The notes under the pieces: generated by a model
Databases searched by the model: none
What the model was told of the DNA's origin: nothing
What the model saw: only the letters and a program-made list of their open reading frames with translations
Shown: positions 28,316-35,949 of the stretch, one piece after another
How positions within the stretch are numbered: position 1 is the first letter of the stretch
Layout: each line of letters starts with the position of its first letter
Assembly (NCBI GenBank): GCA_001247695.2
Contig: LGRX02031586.1
Coordinates: forward strand, 1-64,000
Source of the DNA: Cymbomonas tetramitiformis
Lineage: Eukaryota > Chlorophyta > Pyramimonadophyceae > Pyramimonadales > Pyramimonadaceae
Direction: 5' to 3'
Length of the DNA: 64,000 nucleotides
Translations under genes and position numbers: made by a program

Positions 28316-28379
28316 CAGCGGTAAATGTTTCCAAAACACTAATATGTATAATATAATTCAATTCTGGCAACATTTAACG
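28316..28379. repeat. TTTCCAAAA/GGCAACA palindrome between convergent genes
   Basis: GTAAATGTTTCCAAAACACTAATAT, a TA core, then TTCTGGCAACATTTAAC. The arms are imperfectly paired. Sits exactly between the stop codons of the polymerase and the DUF5754-like gene, where element 2 has TTCCAAA-type copies. A 3'-end hairpin signal is plausible here. Confidence 0.7.
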
Positions 28380-28658
28380 CTACCATAATAATCGATCTGC
28401 ATAGTATCCATTGCTACCGACGACATTGCGGTCTTTCTTGTGTCTAATTTTGTACAACCGACGTCGTTCATCGGCATACTCTTTACCCTTAGTGGCCATG
28501 TATGTAGGGTAATCAGAAGCACCTCGCTGTCCGACCTGAGCGATCAATTTATTATCCTTGAAAACATCAATCTTTTTGCTTTGATTATTTGATGGGCTGA
28601 TCTTAACACCGAGTTTCCGTGCTTGACTTTTTGTGTAAGCTTTGATTTGATAAGTCAT
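28380..28658 (-). CDS. DUF5754-like small viral protein, 92 aa
   Basis: Basic protein with N-terminal YQIKAYTKSQARKLGV, a central QRGASDYPTY and C-terminal RRRLYKIRHKKDRN. I associate this pattern with a family of unknown function found in NCLDVs, virophages and Polinton-like viruses. Nearly identical to 49509-49787. A TATAGTATA motif sits directly upstream (28661-28669). Function unknown; DNA binding is plausible from charge. Confidence 0.7.
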   Translation of the reverse strand: MTYQIKAYTKSQARKLGVKISPSNNQSKKIDVFKDNKLIAQVGQRGASDYPTYMATKGKEYADERRRLYKIRHKKDRNVVGSNGYYADRLLW

Positions 28659-28660
28659 TG

Positions 28661-28669
28661 TATACTATA
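28661..28669 (-). promoter_or_regulatory. TATAGTATA start-proximal motif (DUF5754-like gene)
   Basis: Minus-strand TATAGTATA ending 3 bases before the ATG at 28658. The divergent integrase ATG at 28691 is only 33 bases away and is itself preceded by TATATAGT. Confidence 0.5.
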
Positions 28670-28690
28670 TGTAAGACTATATTATATAGT

Positions 28691-30004
28691 ATGACAAGTA
28701 AACCAATATCTGAGAGTAGACTTCAAGAATTATACCTGGACCCGAAGATCGGAATGAGCGGTGCTAATGCATTTACAAAAAAGCTCAAGGCACAAGGCTA
28801 CAAGGTCACCGAGTCTCAGGTCAAGGCTGCCATATCAAAGACTGAAACATCTCAAATATTGTCTCAACCAAAACGAGTATCCCGTAAAGATTATTATCCC
28901 ATCTATGGACCTGTCGGTAAAAATAGCATCCAAGCCGATTTAGCCTTTCTACCTCGCCAAAAGTCAGTCAACAAAGGATTTGCTGTGATTCTGACTGCGG
29001 TGAACATTAACACAAACAAAGCATATGCAATTCCTCTCAAATCTAAAACTGTCAAAGATAAGAACGATAAACGCAAGGAAGATGTTGAAGGAATCGTAAA
29101 TGCTATGAGACGATTGGTAACCGAAACCAAAATGAAAACCCTTACAACCGATTTAGGATCTGAATTTACAAACAAACCAGTTCAAGAATTATTGAAACAA
29201 AAGGGTATCAAACATTACACATCTCAAGCTGAGGACCACTCTCGTCAAGGAAAGATTGAAAGATTCAATAGGACATTGAAGAGTAAACTCGAAAGAGTAT
29301 TTGCATCCACAGGTAAGTCTAATTGGGTGGATTATCTCGATAATATTGTTGATAATTACAATGAAACAACTAATCAAGGGAATATTAATGATACTCCTCC
29401 CGATGACATGAATAAGAATCGTGTTATCACAAGTGTCTTGTTGAAACGCAATGAGACGGCCAAACTATTACAAAAATTAGATATAAAGCCCGGCGATCGA
29501 GTTCGATTGCGTGTGACTAAGAAGACATTTGATAAAGAGAGTCAAACATGGTCTACACAGGTGTATAAAGTCCGAAGTAGAAAGGGCTTGTCTTTCGTGA
29601 TAGAGGACGGTGACGGTGATACCTTAAGCCGACAGTATAAGCCGCGAGAATTGAAAGAGGTTCAAGGACCTGTTTCCAAACCATCCAAAGAAACTCGTGG
29701 GACCAAGACTGATAGTGAAAGCAAGCAATCGTCAAAGGTTCAGCGTGCTTTGAAGAAAGAGGGTATAGAAGGTAACACTGCTTCCAAGACATCTAGAAAC
29801 TATGACAACTATGAAGTTAATGTGTTCATTAGCGATAAAAAATCGCCAAACTATCAAAAGACTTTAAAAGGATATCTTAAGCTCAATCGATCAAGGAAAA
29901 GTACACGTAAGTATCAGTTGATATTCTATGACAAATCGGAAGAGGATGAGTTCGTTGATATTCCTGACCCTGAAATTAAGTTGTTGAAAAAAAGAAAATC
30001 ATAG
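28691..30004 (+). CDS. Retroviral-type (rve) integrase, DD35E
   Basis: 437 aa from MTSKPISESR. Catalytic triad visible: D83 (IQADLAFL), D154 (TTDLGSEFT) and E190 (RQGKIERFN), with exactly 35 residues between the last two. The N-terminal region is helical. After the core, an SH3-like segment (KPGDRVRLRVTK) is followed by a chromodomain-like C-terminus (YQKTLKGYLKLNRS). This enzyme inserts Polinton DNA into the host genome using the terminal repeats. Intact and very similar to the element 2 copy. Confidence 0.95.
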   Translation: MTSKPISESRLQELYLDPKIGMSGANAFTKKLKAQGYKVTESQVKAAISKTETSQILSQPKRVSRKDYYPIYGPVGKNSIQADLAFLPRQKSVNKGFAVILTAVNINTNKAYAIPLKSKTVKDKNDKRKEDVEGIVNAMRRLVTETKMKTLTTDLGSEFTNKPVQELLKQKGIKHYTSQAEDHSRQGKIERFNRTLKSKLERVFASTGKSNWVDYLDNIVDNYNETTNQGNINDTPPDDMNKNRVITSVLLKRNETAKLLQKLDIKPGDRVRLRVTKKTFDKESQTWSTQVYKVRSRKGLSFVIEDGDGDTLSRQYKPRELKEVQGPVSKPSKETRGTKTDSESKQSSKVQRALKKEGIEGNTASKTSRNYDNYEVNVFISDKKSPNYQKTLKGYLKLNRSRKSTRKYQLIFYDKSEEDEFVDIPDPEIKLLKKRKS

Positions 30005-30013
30005 GTAATATAT

Positions 30014-30187
30014 ATGAAACCATATTGCGGGTTTAAAGATAAACCCCCGAAAGGAAGAACTCTCGGTGCCCGGAGATATTGCAAATCAAGAAATCAATTA
30101 CGCCGTTTTGGTCGTATAGCAGTCGTGGCTCCAAATAATCATGCACCAGGCAATCACAATCCCGGACCGATGGGCAACAATCTATGA
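30014..30187 (+). CDS. Small giant-virus-type protein, 57 aa
   Basis: Too short for most gene callers. MKPYCGFKDKPPKGRTLGAR then YCxxxxQLRRFG matches a small-protein pattern (PPKGxxxGTxxxCxxxxQIRYYG) that I recall as widespread in NCLDVs and their relatives; function unknown. Gly/Asn/Pro-rich tail. Absent from element 2, where the integrase is followed directly by the next gene. A hairpin with a T-run follows the stop by 2 bases. Confidence 0.6.
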   Translation: MKPYCGFKDKPPKGRTLGARRYCKSRNQLRRFGRIAVVAPNNHAPGNHNPGPMGNNL

Positions 30188-30189
30188 TC

Positions 30190-30211
30190 GGGAACAATCT
30201 CCGATTGTTCC
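30190..30211 (+). terminator. Hairpin plus T-run after the 57-aa gene
   Basis: GGGAACAATC-TCC-GATTGTTCC followed by TTTT, starting 2 bases after the stop codon. Mimivirus-group viruses use hairpins as 3'-end signals, so a transcript-end role is plausible; it is also a member of the dispersed GGAACAATC repeat. Confidence 0.5.
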
Positions 30212-30256
30212 TTTTGTTGCTGATAATAGTACATAAACTTTTTCTACATTACTTTA

Positions 30257-30901
30257 ATGAGAACGATATTGACCGATGAGGTCGGAAGACGCAATTGTAT
30301 GAAAATGATGGGAATTGCCAACGGCTCAAGTTCAGATACGCTGTTCCGAGGATATGGTAAACTTGCTAAAAACAACTACGTGATAACGATGCCGAGTCAA
30401 AACAGTGCGATGTTCTACAATAGTTTGAGAGATTCAATCATAAGAACGGAGCCATTAATAAGAGACATTCAGGACTATAGCAATGGTATTGATACAACCA
30501 GGCCTAATCCTATGATGACTATAAATCCTATGTTGACAAGGACACAAGAAGACATAAATCAACAGGCTTTAGAACTTATTGAGAGTAGTCGACAAGTAAG
30601 AGACACACCGATTGATCAAGAAATTCAGGAAATCAACAAAGAAATACCACCAGACACTCCGGAAGCTGGATCGTCACGCGATTCTGGACCGGGTGCAAAT
30701 CTGCGAAAGGAAGCAAAAGCATTATTACAAGGCGATATTATGGCTTCCCCAGGCAGGTTTGGGACGTTTGCATCTACGAGAGTAACAACAAGGAGTATGG
30801 CGGCGGGTCCGATGAGTCCTTTCCAAAAAGTTAGAAGTTTTATCGCCGGAGACGATTTAGCACCATATGTACCACCAGCACCAAAATCAAAAACTCCTTA
30901 A
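30257..30901 (+). CDS. 214-aa conserved protein, possible minor virion protein
   Basis: N-terminal about 60 residues (RTILTDEVGRRNCMKMMGI and following) are almost identical to the element 2 homologue (51141-51761), also at DNA level; the remainder is diverged and disordered-looking (Pro/Ser/Asn), with a shared FASTRVTTRS-like box near the C-terminus. First gene of a plus-strand run that leads into the lipase and capsid genes. Function unknown. Confidence 0.65.
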   Translation: MRTILTDEVGRRNCMKMMGIANGSSSDTLFRGYGKLAKNNYVITMPSQNSAMFYNSLRDSIIRTEPLIRDIQDYSNGIDTTRPNPMMTINPMLTRTQEDINQQALELIESSRQVRDTPIDQEIQEINKEIPPDTPEAGSSRDSGPGANLRKEAKALLQGDIMASPGRFGTFASTRVTTRSMAAGPMSPFQKVRSFIAGDDLAPYVPPAPKSKTP

Positions 30902-30906
30902 TAGTA

Positions 30907-32124
30907 ATGCAAGTTCCTTGTAATCAAAGCTATCAATCGAACGTTTATTGTAGACCAATGGATGCATCTTTCAAAACAATTGGTAACTTTTTCACAAGCA
31001 AAAATGAAGATAAACCCATACTTTCCGAGACATCCAAAGGTTACTTTGTACAATCATCATCATTACCCACGATGACTGCACTATTTCGTGAAAGCGTCAA
31101 CTTACAACCTTCTGAAATTGAACAACAGTTCACACCAGAACTCCGAGAAAAAGCTTTACATGTTCAAACATCTGGATATTTAGGGTCACGAGAATATCAA
31201 CCTGATTTGTACTATCCAAATTCGTTTGAGGACCAAACTATATCCAATGCACAACGATTTGTCAACAACGAGATTCCAAACAATAACTTTGCATTAGATC
31301 GGGAGCTATCAAATTATGATGCTGCCGTTCTTGTCAATCCTGATGCCAACAGAGTGCATGTTGCTTACCATGGGGCATCCAGCAATCCTATGTATAGAAA
31401 TGAGGATGTCACTGACATCAAGTCAGTACTGCGTGGCCAAGAATCAAATAGACCGTCATTCTTGCGTGCTGAAGATGTGTTTGATAAAGTAAGACAGAAA
31501 TATCCAAATCACAACATTGAACCAATGGGATATTCTCTAGGAGGTGCCAAGGCCGTGCATGTGGCCGATAAGTTTAAATTAAAGAGTACTACATTTAATC
31601 CTTTCTTATCGCCGTTATCACATCAAGTTGGTGGTGGACGCCATGACATTCATAGAACCGTCACAGATTCTACAACGGCCGGTGCTCTTTACAAACCTGC
31701 AAACTCACAAAGAAATATATTTCATTACTTTCCTGAGAAAAGACAATCAACGTTATCATCGTATGTGCCTGATCAACATAGCTTGTCGCAGTTCTTTCAA
31801 TATCCAACTAACAATAAAGTGAATAAACTAAATCTTATGAAATCTATAGGGAATGTATTGAGCACTGGTTTAGATGTCGTGCAAGGTGCTTTTGCAGCTG
31901 ACCATGGTCTTCGTATGGCAAGACGAAACACAGAACCATCAACATTTTCAAACGCTATAAGTGAAGATTTGAATCCCTATGGCATTTTTGGAGTTAATAT
32001 AGACCCAGATTATAAATTGACTTACGACACGGCTCCGCCGGAAGCTAGATTCCTAGCCGATGCAATTAGTGGTAGAGATTCCGATAGAATGACGAGTTTT
32101 GAACGACAATCGGAAAGACGGTAA
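30907..32124 (+). CDS. Lipase-like alpha/beta hydrolase
   Basis: 405 aa. The nucleophile elbow GYSLGG (Ser210) follows a beta strand, preceded by VHVAYHGASS (oxyanion-hole region of class 3-type lipases). The first 17 residues (MQVPCNQSYQSN then YCRP) are shared with the element 2 hydrolase although the rest has diverged strongly. Lipases of this type occur in several Polinton-like viruses and virophages and may help the particle cross membranes (known family trait, not shown here). Intact. Starts 5 bases after the previous stop. Confidence 0.75.
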   Translation: MQVPCNQSYQSNVYCRPMDASFKTIGNFFTSKNEDKPILSETSKGYFVQSSSLPTMTALFRESVNLQPSEIEQQFTPELREKALHVQTSGYLGSREYQPDLYYPNSFEDQTISNAQRFVNNEIPNNNFALDRELSNYDAAVLVNPDANRVHVAYHGASSNPMYRNEDVTDIKSVLRGQESNRPSFLRAEDVFDKVRQKYPNHNIEPMGYSLGGAKAVHVADKFKLKSTTFNPFLSPLSHQVGGGRHDIHRTVTDSTTAGALYKPANSQRNIFHYFPEKRQSTLSSYVPDQHSLSQFFQYPTNNKVNKLNLMKSIGNVLSTGLDVVQGAFAADHGLRMARRNTEPSTFSNAISEDLNPYGIFGVNIDPDYKLTYDTAPPEARFLADAISGRDSDRMTSFERQSERR

Positions 32125-32178
32125 TCCTTGCCAAACCACTAATATATATAATATAATTCAATATTGGCAAGGATCGAC
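32125..32178. repeat. TTGCCAA-type palindrome
   Basis: ATCCTTGCCAAACCAC, TA core, then ATATTGGCAAGGAT. Directly after the hydrolase stop; element 2 has TTCCAAA-type sequences at the same site (53126-53222). Confidence 0.8.
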
Positions 32179-32206
32179 GTTTTTTTTATATGTGTGTTAT
32201 TATAAA

Positions 32207-32419
32207 ATGGACCGTGAAGAATTGATACGATTGGCCAAACTTCAATACCCCGATATTAAAGAAGCTCATGTAGAATTGCTTGTAGATGATTATATCAAAC
32301 GTCCAGAATTTTACGATGACCTTTGTACTGGAAACATTGAAGAACCAATTCCTTTAGATCGGGATACTGTTGATTCTATAAAAGATAATTGTTATATTAA
32401 TATAGATGAGCGTAATTAG
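32207..32419 (+). CDS. 70-aa conserved protein upstream of penton
   Basis: Acidic small protein (DREELIRLAKLQYPDIKEAH). Its stop overlaps the penton start (ATGAGCGTAATTAG, 14-bp overlap), an arrangement identical in element 2, suggesting translational coupling. The DNA is almost identical to 53250-53462 (about five differences), far closer than the flanking genes. Function unknown; a capsid-assembly or cement role is only suggested by position. Confidence 0.7.
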   Translation: MDREELIRLAKLQYPDIKEAHVELLVDDYIKRPEFYDDLCTGNIEEPIPLDRDTVDSIKDNCYINIDERN

Positions 32420-33413
32420 CACAAGAACGCTATTCTTGTCTTCCGAAGACAATAGCAATGGAGACGCACGTGTTTTGCAAATGAACATACCCACTCAACT
32501 GATAAATTATCGAGCACAAACCAAACTGAGATTAACGTTGAATACTTTCTCATGTGCAAAGACATGGTATAGTATTAACGAGACCAATGGCATCTTCTAT
32601 GTGGGTGATACGGTAAATAATACTTTAAAGGAAGTGCAAATACGTTATGCAAATTATACAGAATTAAGTCAAATTACATCTTTGTTAGAAACTGAATTAA
32701 TGCAGGCCATCGCTGGATCCATCACTTCAGTAACCGTCACTTACGATGGCGGAAGCGGAAATGTTCAAAATTTCCAAAACAAATTTCGTATAGTATTAGC
32801 ACCAGCTCAGCCCACTATCAAACTCGTAGCATTTAGCGTTAGCGGTGATTTCAACACAATACCTGGGTCTCCTTTAGACATTGCCTTAAATACCTCAGTT
32901 TCCAGAGCAGGCAAATACAACGATTCCGACCAAGTACTCGGTGGCCGTGTTAACCGTAGTACGGCAGGTATGAGTAAAGTGTCTGACCTCTTAGACTTGT
33001 TTGATTCAAATAATTTATCACCTGAACAAAGAGATTCAATATACCCTTGCAACATTCAAACCAACGATGCATTGTACCTTAGGATAACATCGTTACCAAC
33101 ACACAATATCGAATCAACAAATCTTTCTACCTTCACGAATAGTAATGAAATGATAAGTTCTGATATCTGGGCGAAAATATTATTGCCTAGTGACACGACG
33201 ACAGACTTCATACGATATATAGACCCAAACGACAACTTTGTTATTGAAGTGTCTGGGTCTCAATTTACTTCATTTAGAATCACACTTACAGATTCCAAAG
33301 CAAGATTAATCACATTGGCATCTCCGACTCAAGCGTCAGACGGTTCTATCAATTATTCATTAAGCATTAAGGTCGAAGAATTGGCACCTGCTGGTCTCTC
33401 AGATATTTTATAA
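32406..33413 (+). CDS. Penton (minor capsid) protein
   Basis: 335 aa, start MSVISTRTLFLSSEDNS. Located directly before the major capsid gene, as in Polintons and virophages, beta-rich throughout, without charged low-complexity. Conserved blocks with element 2 include TLNTFSCAKTWYSINETNG and RAGKYNDSDQVLGGR. Single jelly-roll penton identity is inferred from size, synteny and composition. It would form the fivefold vertices that carry the fibres. Confidence 0.8.
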   Translation: MSVISTRTLFLSSEDNSNGDARVLQMNIPTQLINYRAQTKLRLTLNTFSCAKTWYSINETNGIFYVGDTVNNTLKEVQIRYANYTELSQITSLLETELMQAIAGSITSVTVTYDGGSGNVQNFQNKFRIVLAPAQPTIKLVAFSVSGDFNTIPGSPLDIALNTSVSRAGKYNDSDQVLGGRVNRSTAGMSKVSDLLDLFDSNNLSPEQRDSIYPCNIQTNDALYLRITSLPTHNIESTNLSTFTNSNEMISSDIWAKILLPSDTTTDFIRYIDPNDNFVIEVSGSQFTSFRITLTDSKARLITLASPTQASDGSINYSLSIKVEELAPAGLSDIL

Positions 33414-33439
33414 TATATCTTTATAATATATATACAAAA

Positions 33440-34774
33440 ATGAGTCTGCCAATGAGTCTTGCTTACGGCTTATCGAAAATGAATTCATATTCAACTAATT
33501 ACTTCAGATTAGAGACTACTAATCTTACCGAAGCATCAAGGTATAGTACTATTACACTAAATCTACCCGTTAATTCAATTGTAAACATGAAGAGTTTAGC
33601 CATGCATTGTTTAGGTTCCTGTACAACGCCTTTAGCATTTCAAAACGACGGAGACGTTGCTGATGAATTACATACGACGCTCCCCAATGGCATCGAGAAA
33701 CTGATTCAAAGAATGGAAATATTCGCAGGAGGCCAGCAGTTGACCACTGGTTTTCAAAGTTACAACACCGTCAGTTGCGTACTTGATACTATCAAAACCA
33801 CTCTTAGCAAAGAAATGACTTATCAAAGGGTTCTTAAGAATCAAGAAATCTCTGTAACCGAGGGCTTTTACAGCACACCTCGTCCATACATTTTGAATCA
33901 ATGGCTAACGTTTTTGGGTGAAGCTGAACCGTCTTACATTGATACTTCACTGTTGCCACCGATTCAGATAAGGCTGTACCTTGCAGGTCCAGAAGTCCTC
34001 GGGTGTTGGCAAAAAACAAAAACGCCTGGTGCAGCAATTGACACGAAAGCTCAAGAAGAATTAGTATCGAAAGGCAATTTTAAATTGGACAAACTCTACT
34101 TTACCGTTGAGACGATCACGTTTAGTTCAGGGGTCTACGACGCAGCGGTGGAATCAAAATTGCGTGATGGATTCTTGGAGATTCCTTACCTCAATTATTT
34201 TACATTTTTCGAAGGAGCTGGTGCTATGGACAAATCAACAAGGTTCTCATTGAGTTCACAATGCATTAATACCATATATGCTGTGCAAAGGCCTAGTGAT
34301 TATAGAGAAAAAAACAAAGGACTTATCAAATTGGAAAATACATGTGGAACAGCCTACCTACCCTCATACTTTCAGTTTTTAGCAGGTGGATTGGGTGCTC
34401 TACAATTTAACATCAACAACTTGTTTGTGCCTAACTATCGAGTCGACCCTCTTGCAGCGTTCTCTCTGCTGACTATCTCTAAAGCGGACAACTACAGTAC
34501 GCTATCGGGTTGTAAGATTAACAGTTATGAAGATTGGCTGAACAAGCAATTCATTCCCATGGTACGGTTGAACCTTCCATCAGAAATGGGTGTAAGATCC
34601 ATGACAGGATTGGATTCTCGGGGTTTAAATTCAAGTTTCTACTATCAAACTTCTCTTGCATCTCCAGCAGACCCGTTACAAACGGTACTTACAACAAACG
34701 AAACCATGATTATTTGCGAAACGACCGCAGTTCTTCGTATCGGTCAAAACCGTGTGATCGAAACTGTATTTTAA
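33440..34774 (+). CDS. Major capsid protein (double jelly-roll)
   Basis: 444 aa, start MSLPMSLAYGLSKMNSYS. Length, beta-rich composition and position after penton and beside the ATPase-encoding core match the double jelly-roll capsid proteins of Polintons. Conserved stretches include ITLNLPVNSIVNMKSL, EIFAGGQQLTTGFQSY and the C-terminal TTAVLRIGQNRVIETVF. Around 75 percent identical to the element 2 copy, which has the same length. Intact. Confidence 0.88.
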   Translation: MSLPMSLAYGLSKMNSYSTNYFRLETTNLTEASRYSTITLNLPVNSIVNMKSLAMHCLGSCTTPLAFQNDGDVADELHTTLPNGIEKLIQRMEIFAGGQQLTTGFQSYNTVSCVLDTIKTTLSKEMTYQRVLKNQEISVTEGFYSTPRPYILNQWLTFLGEAEPSYIDTSLLPPIQIRLYLAGPEVLGCWQKTKTPGAAIDTKAQEELVSKGNFKLDKLYFTVETITFSSGVYDAAVESKLRDGFLEIPYLNYFTFFEGAGAMDKSTRFSLSSQCINTIYAVQRPSDYREKNKGLIKLENTCGTAYLPSYFQFLAGGLGALQFNINNLFVPNYRVDPLAAFSLLTISKADNYSTLSGCKINSYEDWLNKQFIPMVRLNLPSEMGVRSMTGLDSRGLNSSFYYQTSLASPADPLQTVLTTNETMIICETTAVLRIGQNRVIETVF

Positions 34775-34783
34775 AAAGCGGTT

Positions 34784-34792
34784 AATAGTATA
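34784..34792 (+). promoter_or_regulatory. AATAGTATA start-proximal motif
   Basis: AATAGTATA six bases before the ATG at 34798; same motif upstream of the homologue in element 2 (55928-55936). Confidence 0.45.
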
Positions 34793-34797
34793 CAAAC

Positions 34798-35011
34798 ATG
34801 GCTCAACAGCCAGGATTAAGCAGTTACAACATGATAAAAGATGTAGGACCCAACGTGGACAAACAGATTCACACCGCGACGATGTTTCAAATGTCAGGTT
34901 TTAGACCGATTATGATGCAACAACTCCCGTGTAAAACAATCAATGACATCACATATCCACCATTTAGGATTAGCAACGTTCATCCTCTGGCTGGATACAA
35001 ATCTTATACTT
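34798..35011 (+). pseudogene. Truncated 5' part of the 106-aa conserved protein gene
   Basis: About 71 codons aligning closely with 55942-56262 (MAQQPGLxxYNMIKDVGPNV, then CKTINDITYPPFRISN, AGYKSYTL). The frame then enters the terminal repeat of element 2 at 35012, replacing the last about 35 residues with unrelated sequence. This marks the point where element 1 is cut. Confidence 0.9.
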
Positions 35012-35012
35012 T

Positions 35013-35126
35013 ACTACATAAGAGGCGTGTAGTGGGGGAGTATCCTTATTATATACACTTGTATCTCTTAAGTACCTTATGTATTTGCCAGGATTTCCCA
35101 GTATTTCGGAACGCCTCTTATGTAGT
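35013..35126. repeat. Terminal hairpin of element 2 (left)
   Basis: ACTACATAAGAGGCGT (35013-35028) pairs with ACGCCTCTTATGTAGT (35111-35126). The loop contains GGGGGAGTATCC and CCAGGATTTCCCAGTATTTC, shared with element 1. Confidence 0.85.
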
Positions 35127-35278
35127 GAGTACCTACGGTTATCTACGGCAGAATTGCGTAAGTCGACACAGCGACTGGCTACAATCTATGCTATTGCCGC
35201 CTTACCTACCACCCATGCCCGCCTTGCATTGCTCGCTTCCCAGCTCGCAACCATATGTCAATGGATTGATTGTTGTAT

Positions 35279-35834
35279 GTGTTCCGATGTGAGGATATAT
35301 TACTATAGTATTAATCCCCAATTTGGCACATTAGAATTTTCTGGAATTCTGCGACAACTCACTCTTATATGCCGTGTGTTCCATTGTGAGGATATATTAC
35401 TATAGTATTAATCCCCTGTTTGGAACATCTGTACATTTCTAGAAATCTGTCAAGAATTTCTGGAATTCTGCGACAATATCTGAAATTGTGTTTTCTGGAA
35501 ATCTGCGACAACTCAAAAGCAACAATCGAAGATTGTTGCCCCTCTTATGTGTCGTGTGTTCCGATGTGAGGATATATTACTATAGTATTAATCCCCAGTT
35601 TGGAACATTTGTACATTTCTGGAAATCTGCGACAAGTTATACGCGATGGGCAATGAATCACCGCGAAATCAAAAGGTGGCACATTAGGTCATATTATAGA
35701 CTATATATAAGATAACGAGAATATGACCTATTTCCCCACCTTTTACCCGTGTTGCCCGTGATGCCGATTTGTACCTTATGTGTTCCAAAGTAAGGATATA
35801 ATACTCTAATATTAATCCTCGGTTTGGCACATCG
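35279..35834. repeat. Four TTCCAAA-type palindromes in the left TIR
   Basis: Copies at about 35279-35329, 35368-35428, 35548-35609 and 35780-35834 share GTGTTCC, a central ACTATAGT or ACTCTAATAT core, and TTTGGAACA or TTTGGCACA. Spaced by short segments carrying repeated CTGCGACAA motifs. Confidence 0.8.
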
Positions 35835-35949
35835 GTGTTGCTTATCTTCGATTGTTTCGCTACTGCTGCATTTCTATGAATTTCACAATGAAGCTTGCTT
35901 TCATACCTACTATATCTGCGTCACCTACCGGCATCCTTACTTTGGAACT

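Larger units (their letters stand above)
12788..35011. mobile_element. Element 1: integrated Polinton/Maverick-like virus, right end missing
   Basis: AT-rich block sharply different in composition from the host gene. It carries the Polinton hallmark set: protein-primed polymerase B, DD35E integrase, packaging ATPase, double jelly-roll capsid protein and penton. The left end matches the terminal repeat of element 2 over about 270 bp. The right end is lost: the last gene (34798) is interrupted at 35011 by the terminal repeat of element 2, and the genes found downstream of its homologue in element 2 are absent here. Confidence 0.9.
35012..35928. repeat. Left terminal inverted repeat of element 2
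   Basis: Reverse-complement copy of 59905-60820 with very few differences. Begins with the terminal hairpin, contains four TTCCAAA-type palindromes (about 35279, 35368, 35548 and 35780), two near-identical 90-bp segments and a GCAACAATC hairpin (35519-35539). Its inner end is a reversed copy of the last about 20 codons of the fibre gene at 59164. Confidence 0.92.

Noticed and set aside
35279..35834. Regularly spaced palindromes in the terminal repeat as a CRISPR-like array
   Set aside because: Palindromes are themselves imperfect, the intervening segments are also repeated, and identical copies are scattered singly between genes.
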